NCBI GenBank assembly: GCA_963717985.1
Contig: CAVQYC010000005.1
Span: 1-64,000, forward strand
Direction: 5' to 3'
DNA length: 64,000 nt
Source of the DNA: BOG-1155 sp963717985
GTDB lineage: Bacteria > Desulfobacterota > Syntrophorhabdia > Syntrophorhabdales > WCHB1-27
The position numbers were made by a program, and so were the translations under genes. This document shows, one piece after another, positions 1-10,017 of this stretch. Every line of letters begins with the position of its first letter. The stretch's first letter is position 1. The notes below the pieces were generated by a model, which ran no database searches, was not told where the DNA came from, and saw nothing but the letters and a program-made list of their open reading frames with translations.

Positions 1-1
1 T

Positions 2-2342
2 CTCGAGCTTGCGCCTCGATGGGCCAATCAACCACCCGTGAATCCGGAAGATCGACATCACATCGGTGGCGCTGACTCGTGGCGGGGAGCCCACGGATTG
101 GCGGCAGACGTAAGATATTATGGCAACATCGTATATGAACGTGCCCAAGCGCGAATCGGTCATCTATATCCAAAAATGACCTTGGCAAAAGAACACGGAG
201 GAGGAGAAGCGGATGTAATTACTTGGATTTGGGCGCGAACCGTGGCGAGTCCGGATCCGGCGGCACGAGGCAAGCATGTGCCACTCATCAGTACCTATTG
301 GCTTTCGAGTAAAGGGGACAAGCTTGCCTGGCTGGAGCCTGTCATTGACAAAAAAGCAGGATCGTATCGTTTTGAAGTCAGAACGGGGAAGCCGAAAGAT
401 CGGGCTGTTGTCTCAGCAGGCACAAAAGCAGGGAGGGGCGGTTTTCGCTGTATATTGACTGACACTCCAGTACCATTTGATTATATCCGTAATGAAGGGC
501 GACAGGGGAATCTATGTTTAGTCATGGTAGCAATTGTGGCACAGAGTGCTCATGGCCGCATATTCCTTGATATCACGCCTGAGCAGGTGGCTGCGGCTGA
601 ATCTGCCATGGCTTTGTCATATCCCGACACTGATCTGCCGGAGCAAGCGCTTGGCTTTCGGGTTCAGAAATATGGTATTCGCAAGCATTGGCAGATGTTC
701 ACAACCCGTCAACTAACAGCTATGGTTGCGCTGAGCGATATAGTGAAAGAAATTCGAGAGGATGTGAAATCAGATGCGCTCTCTAGCGGACTCTTAAAGG
801 AAGACGCGGAGGCTTACGCGAGAGCAATAATGACTTTTCTTGCTCTGGCCCTTGATCGTTGTGCTTCGTTCAACAACTGTTTCTGTCGATGGAACGGCAA
901 TCAGACCGTGTTCATTTTTACTCGTCAGGCCATACCAATGTTGTGGGACTTCTCGGAAGCGAATTTAATGGGAGAACGGGCCGTTTGTTGGCATACAGCC
1001 GTCGAGATTTCGGCCGAGGCAATCGCAACGATCCGGGCAAACCATTCTAAAGATTCAACCGTCAGGCAAATCAATGCAGCTAGCGGATCGAATGGCCTAT
1101 CTATGCTTTTGGTTAGCACTGATCCTCCTTACTACGACAATATCGGATATGCCGCGCTTAGCGATTTCTTTTATGTCTGGTTACGCCGAACCATCGGAGA
1201 CTTACATCCTGAGCTGTTCGGCACGTTGCTCGTGCCCAAGCTGCCCGAACTCACGGCTTCCCCAGAACTATTCGACGGCGACAGGAATCGAGCTAGGGGA
1301 TCATTTCGAGAGTGGCTTCCGGAAGGCCTTCCATGCACTTCGGGAGAAAATGGATTCCCGTTTCCCACTGACCGTGTACTATGCTTTTAAACAAGAGGAT
1401 GAGGACAGCGGAACGCCCGAGGATGAAAGTCAGTTGGGGATAGACCTGACAACCGGCTGGGAGACGCTCCTAGAAGCACTAATTTCCAGCGGTTTTCAGA
1501 TTACCGCAACATGGCCCGTGCGCGCTTCATTCAGCTGGCGGATGCGAGCACTCGGCTCAAACGCTCTTGCCTCCTACGTTGTCCTTGCTTGTCGTCCTCG
1601 CCCGGCTGACGCACCCCAGACATCGAGTACCCACTTCCGTCAGGAGTTAAAACGCACTCTGCCTTCGGCCCTGCGCCACCTCCAGCAGGGCAATATTGCA
1701 CCGGTGGACTTTGCCCAGGCAGCGATAGGGCCAGGTATGGCAATCTATTCCCGTTACAGCCGCATTCTTGAAAGCAGCGGCAAAACGATGACCGTTCGTA
1801 CCGCGTTAGGGATTATTAACCAGACGCTTACGGAAGTGCTGAGCGAGCAGGAAGACGAGTTTGACCCCGGAACACGTTGGTCGTTGGCATGGTTTGAGCA
1901 AAACGGGTTGGGTGCCGGCGATTTCGGGAGCGCCGAGTTATTGAGTAAAGCGAAGGTAACGTCTGTGTCCCGTCTTGAACAAGATGGTGTAATCGCTTCA
2001 AGAGGCGGGCAGGTTCGCCTTCTGCGCCCCGATGAGCTTCCCTCAGATTGGGACCCAGCATCTGATAAACACCTGACGGTATGGGAGATGACCCACCATC
2101 TCCTTCGTGTCTACCACTACGAAAAAGCCGGTGATCAGGCAACCGCCGAATTGCTTCGTAAGATCGGCGCCCAAGGAGAAGTCGCACGAGATCTGGCATA
2201 CCGCCTTTTCAGTATTTGTGAGAAAAAGAAGCTTTCACAGGAGGCTCAGGGCTATAATGCCCTGGTCCTCGGATGGCCCGAGATAGCCCGGCTGGCAAAG
2301 GAGACGCGTGAGGCACCGAGCGCTCAGGACGGGTTATTCTAA
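2..2342 (+). pseudogene. DUF1156 (COG1743-type) adenine-specific DNA methylase, 5'-truncated by window edge and frameshifted
   Basis: The reading frame is open from the window edge, so the true start lies upstream. The first part, to about 1295, carries the family's adenine-methylase motif DPPYYDNIGYA with the following SDFFYVWLRR near 1120-1185. The homologous continuation (HFESGFRKAF, then TGWETLLEALISSGFQITATWP) is in the next frame and runs to the stop at 2340. Removing one G from the GGGG run at 1296-1299 joins the two frames smoothly, so this is either a real inactivating frameshift or a sequencing error. The family modifies DNA and in defence islands is often paired with the DUF499 ATPase that follows here 12 bases downstream. 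Family identification is confident; activity is doubtful. Confidence 0.8.
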
Positions 2343-2354
2343 GAGGAGACATCT

Positions 2355-5300
2355 ATGGCCGTGACCAATTATGAGCGTGTCGGAAAGGTACTCAACCTGT
2401 TGAAAGACGGGCTGCGTCCCTTTGTGGAGCGTGAGCTTAAGGCCCAATACCAGCAGGGCTGGCTTGCCGAGCTGAAGACATCCCTCACGCCCCAACAACT
2501 GAGCTTTGCCGGCACCGAGGCAGACCCTATGGGCGATATCGCCACCGTCCTCGCGGTGATCTGGAACCAATGGAATACTGTATTCAAGAAGACCCTCGGT
2601 CAAGCTGAGCGCACGCTGGTGAGCGAGTTGCGCGATATCCGGAACAAGTGGGCCCACCAGACTCCTTTCAGCACCGATGACGCCTACCGCGCGCTCGACA
2701 GCGCTGCGCGCCTGCTCTCCGCAGTGTCAGCCCCTGAAGCGGATGAAGTGGAGAAGATGAAAATGGAGCTTCTTCGCGTCCGATTTGACGAGCAGGTGAG
2801 GACGGAGAAGCGCAAGTCGGCAGGCACAGCCATAGAAAGCCAGGCCGCCGGTAATCTAAAACCCTGGCGCGAGGTGGTAACCCCACATAAGGATGTGGCA
2901 AGCGGTCGTTATCAGCAGGCCGAGTTTGCGGCCGATCTCTGGCAGGTCCATATAGGTGAGGGATCGGAGGAATACCGGAATCCGGCAGAGTTTTTTCGGC
3001 GCACCTTTCTTACAGAAAGTTTGAAACAACTCTTAAAAGGGGCGATGCTGCGCCTGGGGGGAGACGGCGGCGATCCCGTTGTCCAGTTGCAGACCAATTT
3101 TGGTGGCGGCAAGACGCATTCGATGCTGGCACTATACCATCTGTTTTCAGGAACTCCGCCACAAGAACTGCTTGGGGTTGAGACGATATTGCGCGAAGCA
3201 ACAGTCTCAACGCTCCCGGTGGTGAAGCGAGTCGTACTTGTGGGCAACAGGATTTCGCCGGGGAACCCGGTCACCAAAGCAGATGGTACGGTAGTGCGTA
3301 CGCTGTGGGGGGAGCTGGCCTGGCAGTTGGGAGGGAAAAAGGCATTCGAGCGTATCAGCGCGGATGATGAAAAAGCGACGAGCCCTGGCGACGCACTCCG
3401 GGAATTGTTCAATGAATATGGTCCCTGCCTGATCCTGATCGACGAGTGGGTGGCTTATGCGCGGCAGTTGCATGACCAAAGCGACCTTCCTGCAGGGAGC
3501 TTTGAGACCCACTTCACCTTTGCGCAAGCGCTCACCGAATCTGCAAAACTGGCAAGGCAATGCCTCCTTGTTATCAGCCTTCCGGCCTCAGATACGACAG
3601 GGTCGCCGCACGCGCAGGCGAATGACGTGGAGGTAGGCGGCGAACGCGGCCGAGCTGCGCTTGATCGTCTTCGCAACGCTGTCGGCCGAGTCGAAGCGTC
3701 GTGGCGGCCGGCCAGCGCAGAGGAAGGGTTCGAGATCGTGCGCATGCGCCTATTTGAGCCCACCGTGAGACAGGAGGACTTTGTTGCCAGGGATACAACA
3801 GCAAAAGCCTTCTTTGACCTCTATCGGACGCAGCAGCAGGAGTTCCCATCAGAATGCCGCGATTCCGATTACGAGAAAAGGCTCAAGGCCGCATATCCAA
3901 TCCATCCCGAGGTGTTCGACCGCCTCTACTCCGACTGGTCGACTCTCATAAAATTCCAGCGTACCAGAGGCGTGTTGCGGCTCATGGCGGCAGTCATCCA
4001 CAGCCTGTGGGAGAAGGGTGATCGTAATCCACTCATCATGCCGTCAAATATACCCATCGACGACCCGAGGGTCCAGTTCGAGCTCACGCGGTATCTCTCC
4101 GACAATTGGGTACCCGTTATCGAAAAAGATGTGGACGGACCCAACTCATTACCTCTGCGCATCGACGGGGAAGTGCCCAACCTGGGCAAGTTTGCTGCAT
4201 GCCGTCGAGTAGCCCGCACGATTTATCTTGGCTCCGCTCCTACGGCAAAGGCGTCCAATCGAGGACTTGAAGACAAGCGCATCAAGCTTGGGTGCGTCGT
4301 GCCCGGAGAGTCTCCGGCGATCTTTGGCGATGCCTTGAGACGGTTGAGCGGCATGGCGACGTATCTCTACCAGGACGCGGCTCGCTACTGGTATTCGACC
4401 CAACCAACGGTCACAAAACTGGCGGAGGACCGCGCGGAGCAGCTCAAATCCGATCCTGACGCGGTGGTTCAGGAGATAGATAAACGGATTCGGGCCGACC
4501 TGCGAAAACAGGGAGACTTCCGCCGTGTCCACCCACTGCCGATGACGAGTCAGGACGTTGCCGATGACCTTGACACGCGTCTGGTAGTATTGCGGATCGA
4601 GTATCCTTACAACAAGGAACCGAATAGTCCGGCAGAGGCCGCGGCCAAGGCGATCCTTGAGGAACGGGGAAATGCTCCTCGCCTCTACCGCAACACCCTC
4701 GTGTTCCTGGCCATTGATAAGAACCGCATGCAAGATTTGGATGAGGCGGTGCGGCGCTACCTGGCATGGGAGTCGATCCTTGCCGAAAAGGAGATTCTCG
4801 ATCTTTCGCCTCATCAGGTAAGGCAGGCCGAGACGCAAAAGGGAAGCGCCGACAGTGCGGTAAACGCGAGGATTCCGGAGGCGTATCAATGGCTCTTGGT
4901 CCCAACCCAGCAGACACCGCAAAGCACCATCGAATTCACGGCGTCGAGGCTGACCGGACAGGAATCTCTCGCGGTGCGTGCCAGCAAAAAGCTTCGGAAT
5001 GATGAGTCGCTCGTGACCGGATTCGCTGCGTCCCGGCTTCGCCTGGAACTGGACCAGATACCTTTGTGGCGTGGAGACCACGTTGCCATCAAGCAACTCG
5101 TGGAAGACTTTGCCCGCTATATTTACCTGCCTCGATTGAAAGAACCATCCGTACTGATAGAGGCGATTCGGGATGGTTTGGGATTACTCTCCTGGACACA
5201 GGATTCCTTTGCCTACGCGGAGAGTTTCGATGAGGAGGCCGGCCGCTATCGAGGCCTTCGTAGCTGCCAGGCAGTCAACATCTCTGAAGACAGTCTTTCC

Positions 5301-5711
5301 GGACTCCTGGTCAAACCCGCTGTGGCATTGAAACAGATTCAGGAAGAGACAAGAACTGCTGTTGCAGGCGGGGTACCAGGTGAGATCGCGGGTTCGCGCG
5401 AAGGTCCAGGCATGTCGGCGTCGGCCGCTACGGGCATAGTTGAGCCCGGAGGGGGCGCCGCGAACGAAGCACCGAAGCCCAAACGTTTTCACGGCACCGT
5501 GATTCTTGATCCAGCCCGCGTGGGTCGGGATGCAAGTCGTATCGGAGAAGAAGTGATCGCACACCTTTCCGCTCTTGTAGGAGCTACCGTCAAAGTTACC
5601 CTTGAAATTGACGCCGATATTCCCCAAGGCGCACCTGATAACGTGGTTCGGACGGTCACGGAGAACAGCCGTACCCTCAAGTTCGGTAGCCATGGCTTCG
5701 AAGTGGAGTAG
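2355..5711 (+). CDS. DUF499 (COG1483-type) ATPase with N-terminal Swt1-like HEPN domain
   Basis: A protein of 1118 residues. The N-terminal ~130 residues resemble the Swt1 family HEPN domain and contain the HEPN ribonuclease signature R-x4-H (RNKWAH, R96 to H101). A P-loop ATPase domain follows, with Walker A GGGKTH near residues 248-255 and Walker B LILIDEW near 358-364. The C-terminus holds a glycine/alanine-rich linker and a small beta-rich tail. A Shine-Dalgarno sequence (AGAGGAG) precedes the ATG, and the gene is 12 bases after the methylase, so the two were one operon. DUF499 and DUF1156 proteins co-occur in defence islands, often with a helicase and DUF3780; neither partner is visible here. 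A role in restriction of foreign DNA or RNA is an inference. Confidence 0.82.
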   Translation: MAVTNYERVGKVLNLLKDGLRPFVERELKAQYQQGWLAELKTSLTPQQLSFAGTEADPMGDIATVLAVIWNQWNTVFKKTLGQAERTLVSELRDIRNKWAHQTPFSTDDAYRALDSAARLLSAVSAPEADEVEKMKMELLRVRFDEQVRTEKRKSAGTAIESQAAGNLKPWREVVTPHKDVASGRYQQAEFAADLWQVHIGEGSEEYRNPAEFFRRTFLTESLKQLLKGAMLRLGGDGGDPVVQLQTNFGGGKTHSMLALYHLFSGTPPQELLGVETILREATVSTLPVVKRVVLVGNRISPGNPVTKADGTVVRTLWGELAWQLGGKKAFERISADDEKATSPGDALRELFNEYGPCLILIDEWVAYARQLHDQSDLPAGSFETHFTFAQALTESAKLARQCLLVISLPASDTTGSPHAQANDVEVGGERGRAALDRLRNAVGRVEASWRPASAEEGFEIVRMRLFEPTVRQEDFVARDTTAKAFFDLYRTQQQEFPSECRDSDYEKRLKAAYPIHPEVFDRLYSDWSTLIKFQRTRGVLRLMAAVIHSLWEKGDRNPLIMPSNIPIDDPRVQFELTRYLSDNWVPVIEKDVDGPNSLPLRIDGEVPNLGKFAACRRVARTIYLGSAPTAKASNRGLEDKRIKLGCVVPGESPAIFGDALRRLSGMATYLYQDAARYWYSTQPTVTKLAEDRAEQLKSDPDAVVQEIDKRIRADLRKQGDFRRVHPLPMTSQDVADDLDTRLVVLRIEYPYNKEPNSPAEAAAKAILEERGNAPRLYRNTLVFLAIDKNRMQDLDEAVRRYLAWESILAEKEILDLSPHQVRQAETQKGSADSAVNARIPEAYQWLLVPTQQTPQSTIEFTASRLTGQESLAVRASKKLRNDESLVTGFAASRLRLELDQIPLWRGDHVAIKQLVEDFARYIYLPRLKEPSVLIEAIRDGLGLLSWTQDSFAYAESFDEEAGRYRGLRSCQAVNISEDSLSGLLVKPAVALKQIQEETRTAVAGGVPGEIAGSREGPGMSASAATGIVEPGGGAANEAPKPKRFHGTVILDPARVGRDASRIGEEVIAHLSALVGATVKVTLEIDADIPQGAPDNVVRTVTENSRTLKFGSHGFEVE

Positions 5712-5798
5712 GGCGACTACTTGACGATCCGCCAAAAGGATCGAAAGACTGATATCGGTAAGGGCGCCGTAAAAGGCGCTGTATTCCGAAATTCCCTA

Positions 5799-7385
5799 TT
5801 ATGATTCGCCTTTCAAAAAGCGCCTAGTTTTGACCGTCGGCATAAGACCAGCACACTCGTAGGGTTGTCCCATTTCGTCCCATGTCTCCACTACACCCTC
5901 TTCCTTTAGAAAGGTTGCCGCAGGATTCAACCTCCTCACTGGCCATCCGAGTTTCTCCTCAAACTTGGTCATGGGCATGCCGTCCTGTCCTTCATTTATC
6001 AGAATCTCCGCCAATGCCCTCGCATCTTCCTCCGCCCGCCACTTCTTTACAACAGGATCGAGGTACCAAAAAAGACGATTTTCGGGGAAAATAAAATCTC
6101 CTGCGGCGTCGTAGCCTACTAAACCACGATCTCTCAGTTCGTCAATCGCCTCCTCAAGGTCTTCTCTTTTCCACCCCAGTTCTTTTTGCAGGTTGTCGAG
6201 CTCGATCATCGGATTGTAGGACGCCCCCGTTTCGGACCTTTCACAAAGGAAGGAGGCAAGTTGTTGCGCAGTAGAAGAAACATCAAGTCCGGGGATCTTG
6301 TCACCGCAAGAGCTTACCGAGCACTGCATCGAAACCGGCGACGGTGAAAGTTCAAATACCTCTGAGTAGAGCCGCCAAAGAACCTTCCTGCAGAACTCAA
6401 TGGCCTGTTCTACTTCCCGCGGAGTGATTCTCACCTCGCGCCCCTCGAGCTCTCCCGAACGAACCCTCTCTAAATACTTTCTGTCAATAACACCGAGGTT
6501 ATGGGTTATGGGATGCCGTTTTTCGAAGACAGTCCGGGCCTCTAGGATTTCACCCGCCTCGATGCCTGCAAACGGCTGAATTTGAAAGTGTTTCTGAAAT
6601 TCCTTCACTGATCTGTCCAGATTCTGAAATGCATTCCCGATCTCCTTCATCGAGGCTTCGATTCCGTCGGCCTCCATTCCTTGTTTGGCTGCAAGTCTTC
6701 TCGCAACGATCTTCATAACTGCCTCGAAGATGGAGACCGTGTCTTCAAGGGCATTTTCGATGTCCCGCGCCGCAACCCTTGCCCCCAGCTCAGCCCGCCG
6801 ATTCTCTGTGGCGGCGAGCATCTTCCTGATGGCAACGAATTCCTCATCGACATGAGTGAGAAAAATGTCTGCTCCGCAGTCAGGGCACCATGACGCAAGG
6901 CCGAAAACGCTGTGTTGGAGCCCACAGTGGGGACATGTAACGTCTCGCCTCAGTTCCTCCTCGATCGGGCGGGCAACAGGCCGCGGCGTAGGTGCCTTGA
7001 CCGAAATATCAATCGATAATAGCCCTCCCCCGATTCTCTTACTACCGGAACTTCCCAACCCGAGATTGTCCCGGAGCATCTCCCCTACGCCAGCGATGGC
7101 CTCTTTTTCCACGATCTGTTTCGCGTACCTCAACTGGTCCTTCGTGTGAAACTCACTGGGCTTGCCGCTACGGCGACAGTACGGGCAAAATGCTGCTATG
7201 TGCCCTTCGATAATGCCCGTTCCACCCTTCACCCTGAAATAACCTGGCAAGCATGACGTGTCGGTGCATTCCCTTGCCGTCATACCATCCTGGCCTTTCG
7301 GAATGCTCACGCTCATCTGGTATTTATCCCTCCCTGTCCGCCTTATGTTGTGCGGGCCACCCTCGCGGAAAAGCTCATTCCCCAT
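5799..7385 (-). CDS. Zinc-ribbon protein with HEPN-like R-x4-H motif
   Basis: A 528-residue protein convergent with the DUF499 gene. Two Cys4 clusters are visible: C40/C45 with C67/C70 (CPYC) and C151/C154 (CPHC) with C167/C170 (CPDC). A helical middle region contains KRHPITHNLG, giving R290-x4-H295, the signature of HEPN ribonucleases such as the RiboL-PSP group. The C-terminal 150 residues look like two winged-helix-type segments. A strong Shine-Dalgarno (AGGAGGG) precedes the ATG. I do not recognise a named family. The combination suggests an RNA- or nucleic-acid-binding effector of the kind found in defence islands, but this is inference from motifs only. Confidence 0.6.
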   Translation of the reverse strand: MGNELFREGGPHNIRRTGRDKYQMSVSIPKGQDGMTARECTDTSCLPGYFRVKGGTGIIEGHIAAFCPYCRRSGKPSEFHTKDQLRYAKQIVEKEAIAGVGEMLRDNLGLGSSGSKRIGGGLLSIDISVKAPTPRPVARPIEEELRRDVTCPHCGLQHSVFGLASWCPDCGADIFLTHVDEEFVAIRKMLAATENRRAELGARVAARDIENALEDTVSIFEAVMKIVARRLAAKQGMEADGIEASMKEIGNAFQNLDRSVKEFQKHFQIQPFAGIEAGEILEARTVFEKRHPITHNLGVIDRKYLERVRSGELEGREVRITPREVEQAIEFCRKVLWRLYSEVFELSPSPVSMQCSVSSCGDKIPGLDVSSTAQQLASFLCERSETGASYNPMIELDNLQKELGWKREDLEEAIDELRDRGLVGYDAAGDFIFPENRLFWYLDPVVKKWRAEEDARALAEILINEGQDGMPMTKFEEKLGWPVRRLNPAATFLKEEGVVETWDEMGQPYECAGLMPTVKTRRFLKGES

Positions 7386-7887
7386 AAACCCTCCTGATCA
7401 TCATTCCGATTGTACCACAGGAGGAAGGGAAAACAACTGCGACCTGAGGAAGGAGCCTCGGCTGAAAAGCAACTATTGAATCGAGCACCGAACGAGCATC
7501 GGAGCGTGGATCGAGAAAGGCGCTACCCGACGGGCGACTGACGACGAACAGTAGAAGCAACCGGTTCCGTGCCTCGGGCCTGAAGGCAACGATCACAGCA
7601 AATAAAGGTCCGAAGTCTCCTTCGAAGGCGAACGTCTGTTTTGGATCAGCGCCTTCTCCTTTCAAGCCCCTATCTTGAGAGCAGCAGAACGCACAATCCC
7701 GAGTTTAATCGGACATTCCGGAAGTAATACTTCAACGTGAAAGCTGATTTCTGGATAGTGGGAGTCGGTCACCCCAAGTCGTAAACTGACCATCTGACCG
7801 ACGGTTGCCCTGGTTGATTCGATGTTGAGGTCCATTTCGGCCTCAAGGACAGGGGCAGAGATGTTATACAACCATAGGGGGAAAGGC
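7386..7887. other. Stretch without a supportable gene
   Basis: About 500 bases between the zinc-ribbon gene and the ERCC4 gene. Minus-strand frames are open over parts of it. One, ending at 7662 and beginning with an ATG near 7835, has plausible codon use but no start signal and no recognisable motif. I see no RNA gene or repeat. It may be a decayed gene or the upstream regions of the two flanking divergent genes. Confidence 0.4.
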
Positions 7888-8568
7888 ATGGACAGATCAG
7901 GACAACAAAGACGGCACGGACAGGGATCAAAGACAGAAACGCGGTCTTCAGAAGCGAGACGAATAGGCTGGTTGGGTATACCGGAGAGACAGAACGATGG
8001 ACGATGCAGGGCATGGGAAGAATGCGCGCCGGCAACAAAAAGCGTGCTGATCGTAAGGCAGAACCAGCAAACAATCCGCGTGCCGAAACCGACTGTAATC
8101 GTTGACGCGAGAAAACAAGCCCCGTACGACTTCCTGCGTTTCGAGAACTGGATTGGCGGCGCCGTGCACAAGGCTTTGGAGATTGGTGACTATACGATTG
8201 AGGGTCTCGAACAGCTCATCGTCGTCGAGCAGAAGAGCCTCCAGGAAATGGTGCTCTCCCTATCGGTAAACAGAGAGGCTTTTCTGGAGCGTTGCGCTTT
8301 GATGAGCAAGGTGTGCCACAAATTGATCGTCGTCGAAGCGTGCCTCCCGGAGCTCAAGAGTAAGTACAAGTTCCCGGCACCGGCGCATCCAAACGGTATG
8401 ATGGGCAGCCTTGACGCAATCTATGCCAGATGGGGAATCTGGTATTGCCTCGCGAGCAATCACTATTTGGCTGAGGAAAGAGTCGCCTCCTTCCTTTCAA
8501 AGATATACACGCTCGAATGGCTTCAGACGAACAATCACGGAAGGTGGTTCCGAGACGGAGATATCTGA
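7888..8568 (+). CDS. ERCC4-domain nuclease-like protein
   Basis: Residues from about 75 onward match the ERCC4 (XPF-type) nuclease fold: a strand with IVDARKQAPYDF, then IGDYTIEGL and IVVEQKSLQEM, followed by a helix with NREAFLERC. The usual catalytic ERK-x3-D is present as EQK-x3-E, so the central Arg and final Asp are substituted; activity is uncertain. The ATG at 7888 is chosen because GGGGGAAAGG lies just upstream, but the first ~70 residues are basic and unlike the family, so a GTG at 8044 or 8080 is possible. ERCC4 nucleases cut branched or flapped DNA and are common on phages and plasmids. It is separate from the neighbouring genes. Confidence 0.6.
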   Translation: MDRSGQQRRHGQGSKTETRSSEARRIGWLGIPERQNDGRCRAWEECAPATKSVLIVRQNQQTIRVPKPTVIVDARKQAPYDFLRFENWIGGAVHKALEIGDYTIEGLEQLIVVEQKSLQEMVLSLSVNREAFLERCALMSKVCHKLIVVEACLPELKSKYKFPAPAHPNGMMGSLDAIYARWGIWYCLASNHYLAEERVASFLSKIYTLEWLQTNNHGRWFRDGDI

Positions 8569-8632
8569 GACAAAGGATAGAACCCTGCATGGCAAGAGTG
8601 TAACACTTTCAGGATTGCCTAAGGAGGCACGC

Positions 8633-9271
8633 ATGCGCACGAAACTCCAACCCGGCGAGACCGTCGCCCTGATCGTAAGGAAGCACTGGCTTGTCCTCGT
8701 GAAACCCGCGCTCTTTCTCGCCGGGGTCCTTCTCTACCTGCCCGTCCGCCACGTAAAAATCCTCGGATTCGAGGCTTTGCTGAATTACCTGCTCCCTTAT
8801 GCGGCGGCCGTTTCCGGAGGTTTGTTCCTCTACCGCTATCTCGATAGAAGGGTCAACATCTGGGCGGTCACAAACCTTCGCCTGGTCGACGAATGGGGAA
8901 TTGTGACCTATAAGTCCAAGGAAAACCCACTCGACAAGATCAACGACATCGTGGTGGAGCAATCCATTCTGGGAAGGCTGTTCGGCTACGGAGGTATATC
9001 CGTCCAGACGGCGGCGAAGGCGGGCGAGACGATCATCGAGTTCGTGGAAAGGCCGGAAGAGTTGAAACAGACCATCAATGAGCAGAAGGCACTAAGGGCC
9101 GAAAGAGAGGACGGGCCGGACTCTGCAAGGGGCGATCATGAAAAACATATGGCTGCTCTCCAAACCGTGTTGCTCCATGAAAGCGTACGACCTCCATTCT
9201 CGTTGCGGTGCCCGCACTGCGGCGGAGAGATCGCCATCGATTACGCCGGAAGAGCCCGGCGACAACCATAA
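8633..9271 (+). CDS. Membrane PH-domain protein (bPH2/YdbT-like) with C-terminal zinc knuckle
   Basis: Two hydrophobic segments (about residues 17-38 and 45-65) are followed by a bacterial PH domain: WAVTNLRLVDEWGIV, then PLDKINDIVVEQSILGRLFGYG and a strand ending in IIEFVERPEEL. This is the layout of YdbS/YdbT-like membrane proteins of unknown function. The C-terminus adds an RCPHCGGEI motif, half of a zinc ribbon. The start at 8633 follows AAGGAGG with good spacing; upstream in-frame codons belong to the ERCC4 gene region. A membrane-associated scaffold role is inferred from the family only. Confidence 0.7.
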   Translation: MRTKLQPGETVALIVRKHWLVLVKPALFLAGVLLYLPVRHVKILGFEALLNYLLPYAAAVSGGLFLYRYLDRRVNIWAVTNLRLVDEWGIVTYKSKENPLDKINDIVVEQSILGRLFGYGGISVQTAAKAGETIIEFVERPEELKQTINEQKALRAEREDGPDSARGDHEKHMAALQTVLLHESVRPPFSLRCPHCGGEIAIDYAGRARRQP

Positions 9272-9496
9272 TGATGGTGCGGCGGAAAAGGCAGCGGATC
9301 AGCGGGGCCATACGGCCGGCGCCATGTCCCTCGCCACCTCTCCCGAACGAGACTCCCAACCATCAACCGCCGAAGAAACGGAGTCCCTGGCGGCCGGACC
9401 AAAGGTTGCGATAGACCCCTTCGTCTGGAAGAAGCGCGCCCGTTAGTTCGGGCTCTTCACGTTCACCGGAAATACCACGGTCAGACTTAAGGCCAT

Positions 9497-9520
9497 AAAA
9501 AAAGGGAGGTTTCCCTCCCT
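9497..9520 (-). terminator. Rho-independent terminator for the 9536-9883 gene
   Basis: Read on the minus strand, a 7-bp perfect stem (AGGGAGG with CCTCCCT, 4-base loop, 9503-9520) is followed by a run of seven T (9497-9503). It sits 16 bases past the stop of the minus-strand gene. Confidence 0.8.
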
Positions 9521-9535
9521 GAAAGCGGTTTTTGG

Positions 9536-9883
9536 TCAGGCCCTTGCTGCGTAAGCCACGAGGCCTCTTTTCTCCAGGATCTCGTAGTATGGAAGCGATC
9601 CGAGATCCAGTTTCTTCGCATCTCCCCTGGGCAATGCCGGCAGCGGGGTTTCTTTGAACCGGATTCTCCTGCCGTAGCCTCTCATTTCGAGGGCCTTTAC
9701 GATGTTCGCGATGAAACCGTAACGCATTGCCTGTTCTTCTGTCACGTTCTCTTTGATGAGGGCCAAAAGTTCCTCGGCATTATCCTGGACCCGCGCAAGC
9801 TTTCCTTTCAGCTCCTGGCGGTCTCCGGATATCATCGTGTAGAAAACTCCTGTGGCTTCCGCATGCATGCCTGCCAATATCAT
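9536..9883 (-). CDS. Hypothetical helical protein
   Basis: 115 residues, mostly helical, with a charged middle (DNAEELLALIKENVTEEQAMRYGF) and no motif I recognise. It has a strong Shine-Dalgarno (GGAGGAG) and its own terminator, and its upstream region carries the same bipartite motif that precedes the PRTRC operon, in mirror image. It is therefore probably a genuine gene of the mobile element, co-regulated with PRTRC. Function unknown. Confidence 0.6.
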   Translation of the reverse strand: MILAGMHAEATGVFYTMISGDRQELKGKLARVQDNAEELLALIKENVTEEQAMRYGFIANIVKALEMRGYGRRIRFKETPLPALPRGDAKKLDLGSLPYYEILEKRGLVAYAARA

Positions 9884-10017
9884 GGTCTCCTCCTTATGGT
9901 ATTCTCCCCACTTCCTGCCCGTGGGGGTGTGGATATGCGAATTCCCCCTGCAGGATGGATGGGGTGAGGCGATAAAGAGGTATTTATCTCCCTTCCGAAG
10001 AAGAGTGCTGGGTGTGT

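Noticed and set aside
4149..5096. 315-codon minus-strand frame inside the DUF499 gene
   Set aside because: Antisense of a confident gene and rich in Arg, as expected of shadows.
7375..7665. Minus-strand open frame upstream of the zinc-ribbon gene
   Set aside because: TTG start, no ribosome site, composition unlike protein; overlaps the start of the next gene.
7662..8171. Minus-strand open frame over the ERCC4 gene
   Set aside because: Most of it is the antisense of the ERCC4 gene; only the last ~55 residues look protein-like.
9138..9446. Open frame on the plus strand overlapping the end of the PH-domain gene, with AAGGGG before its ATG
   Set aside because: Its first half overlaps a well-supported gene in another frame and the product is low-complexity with no motif.
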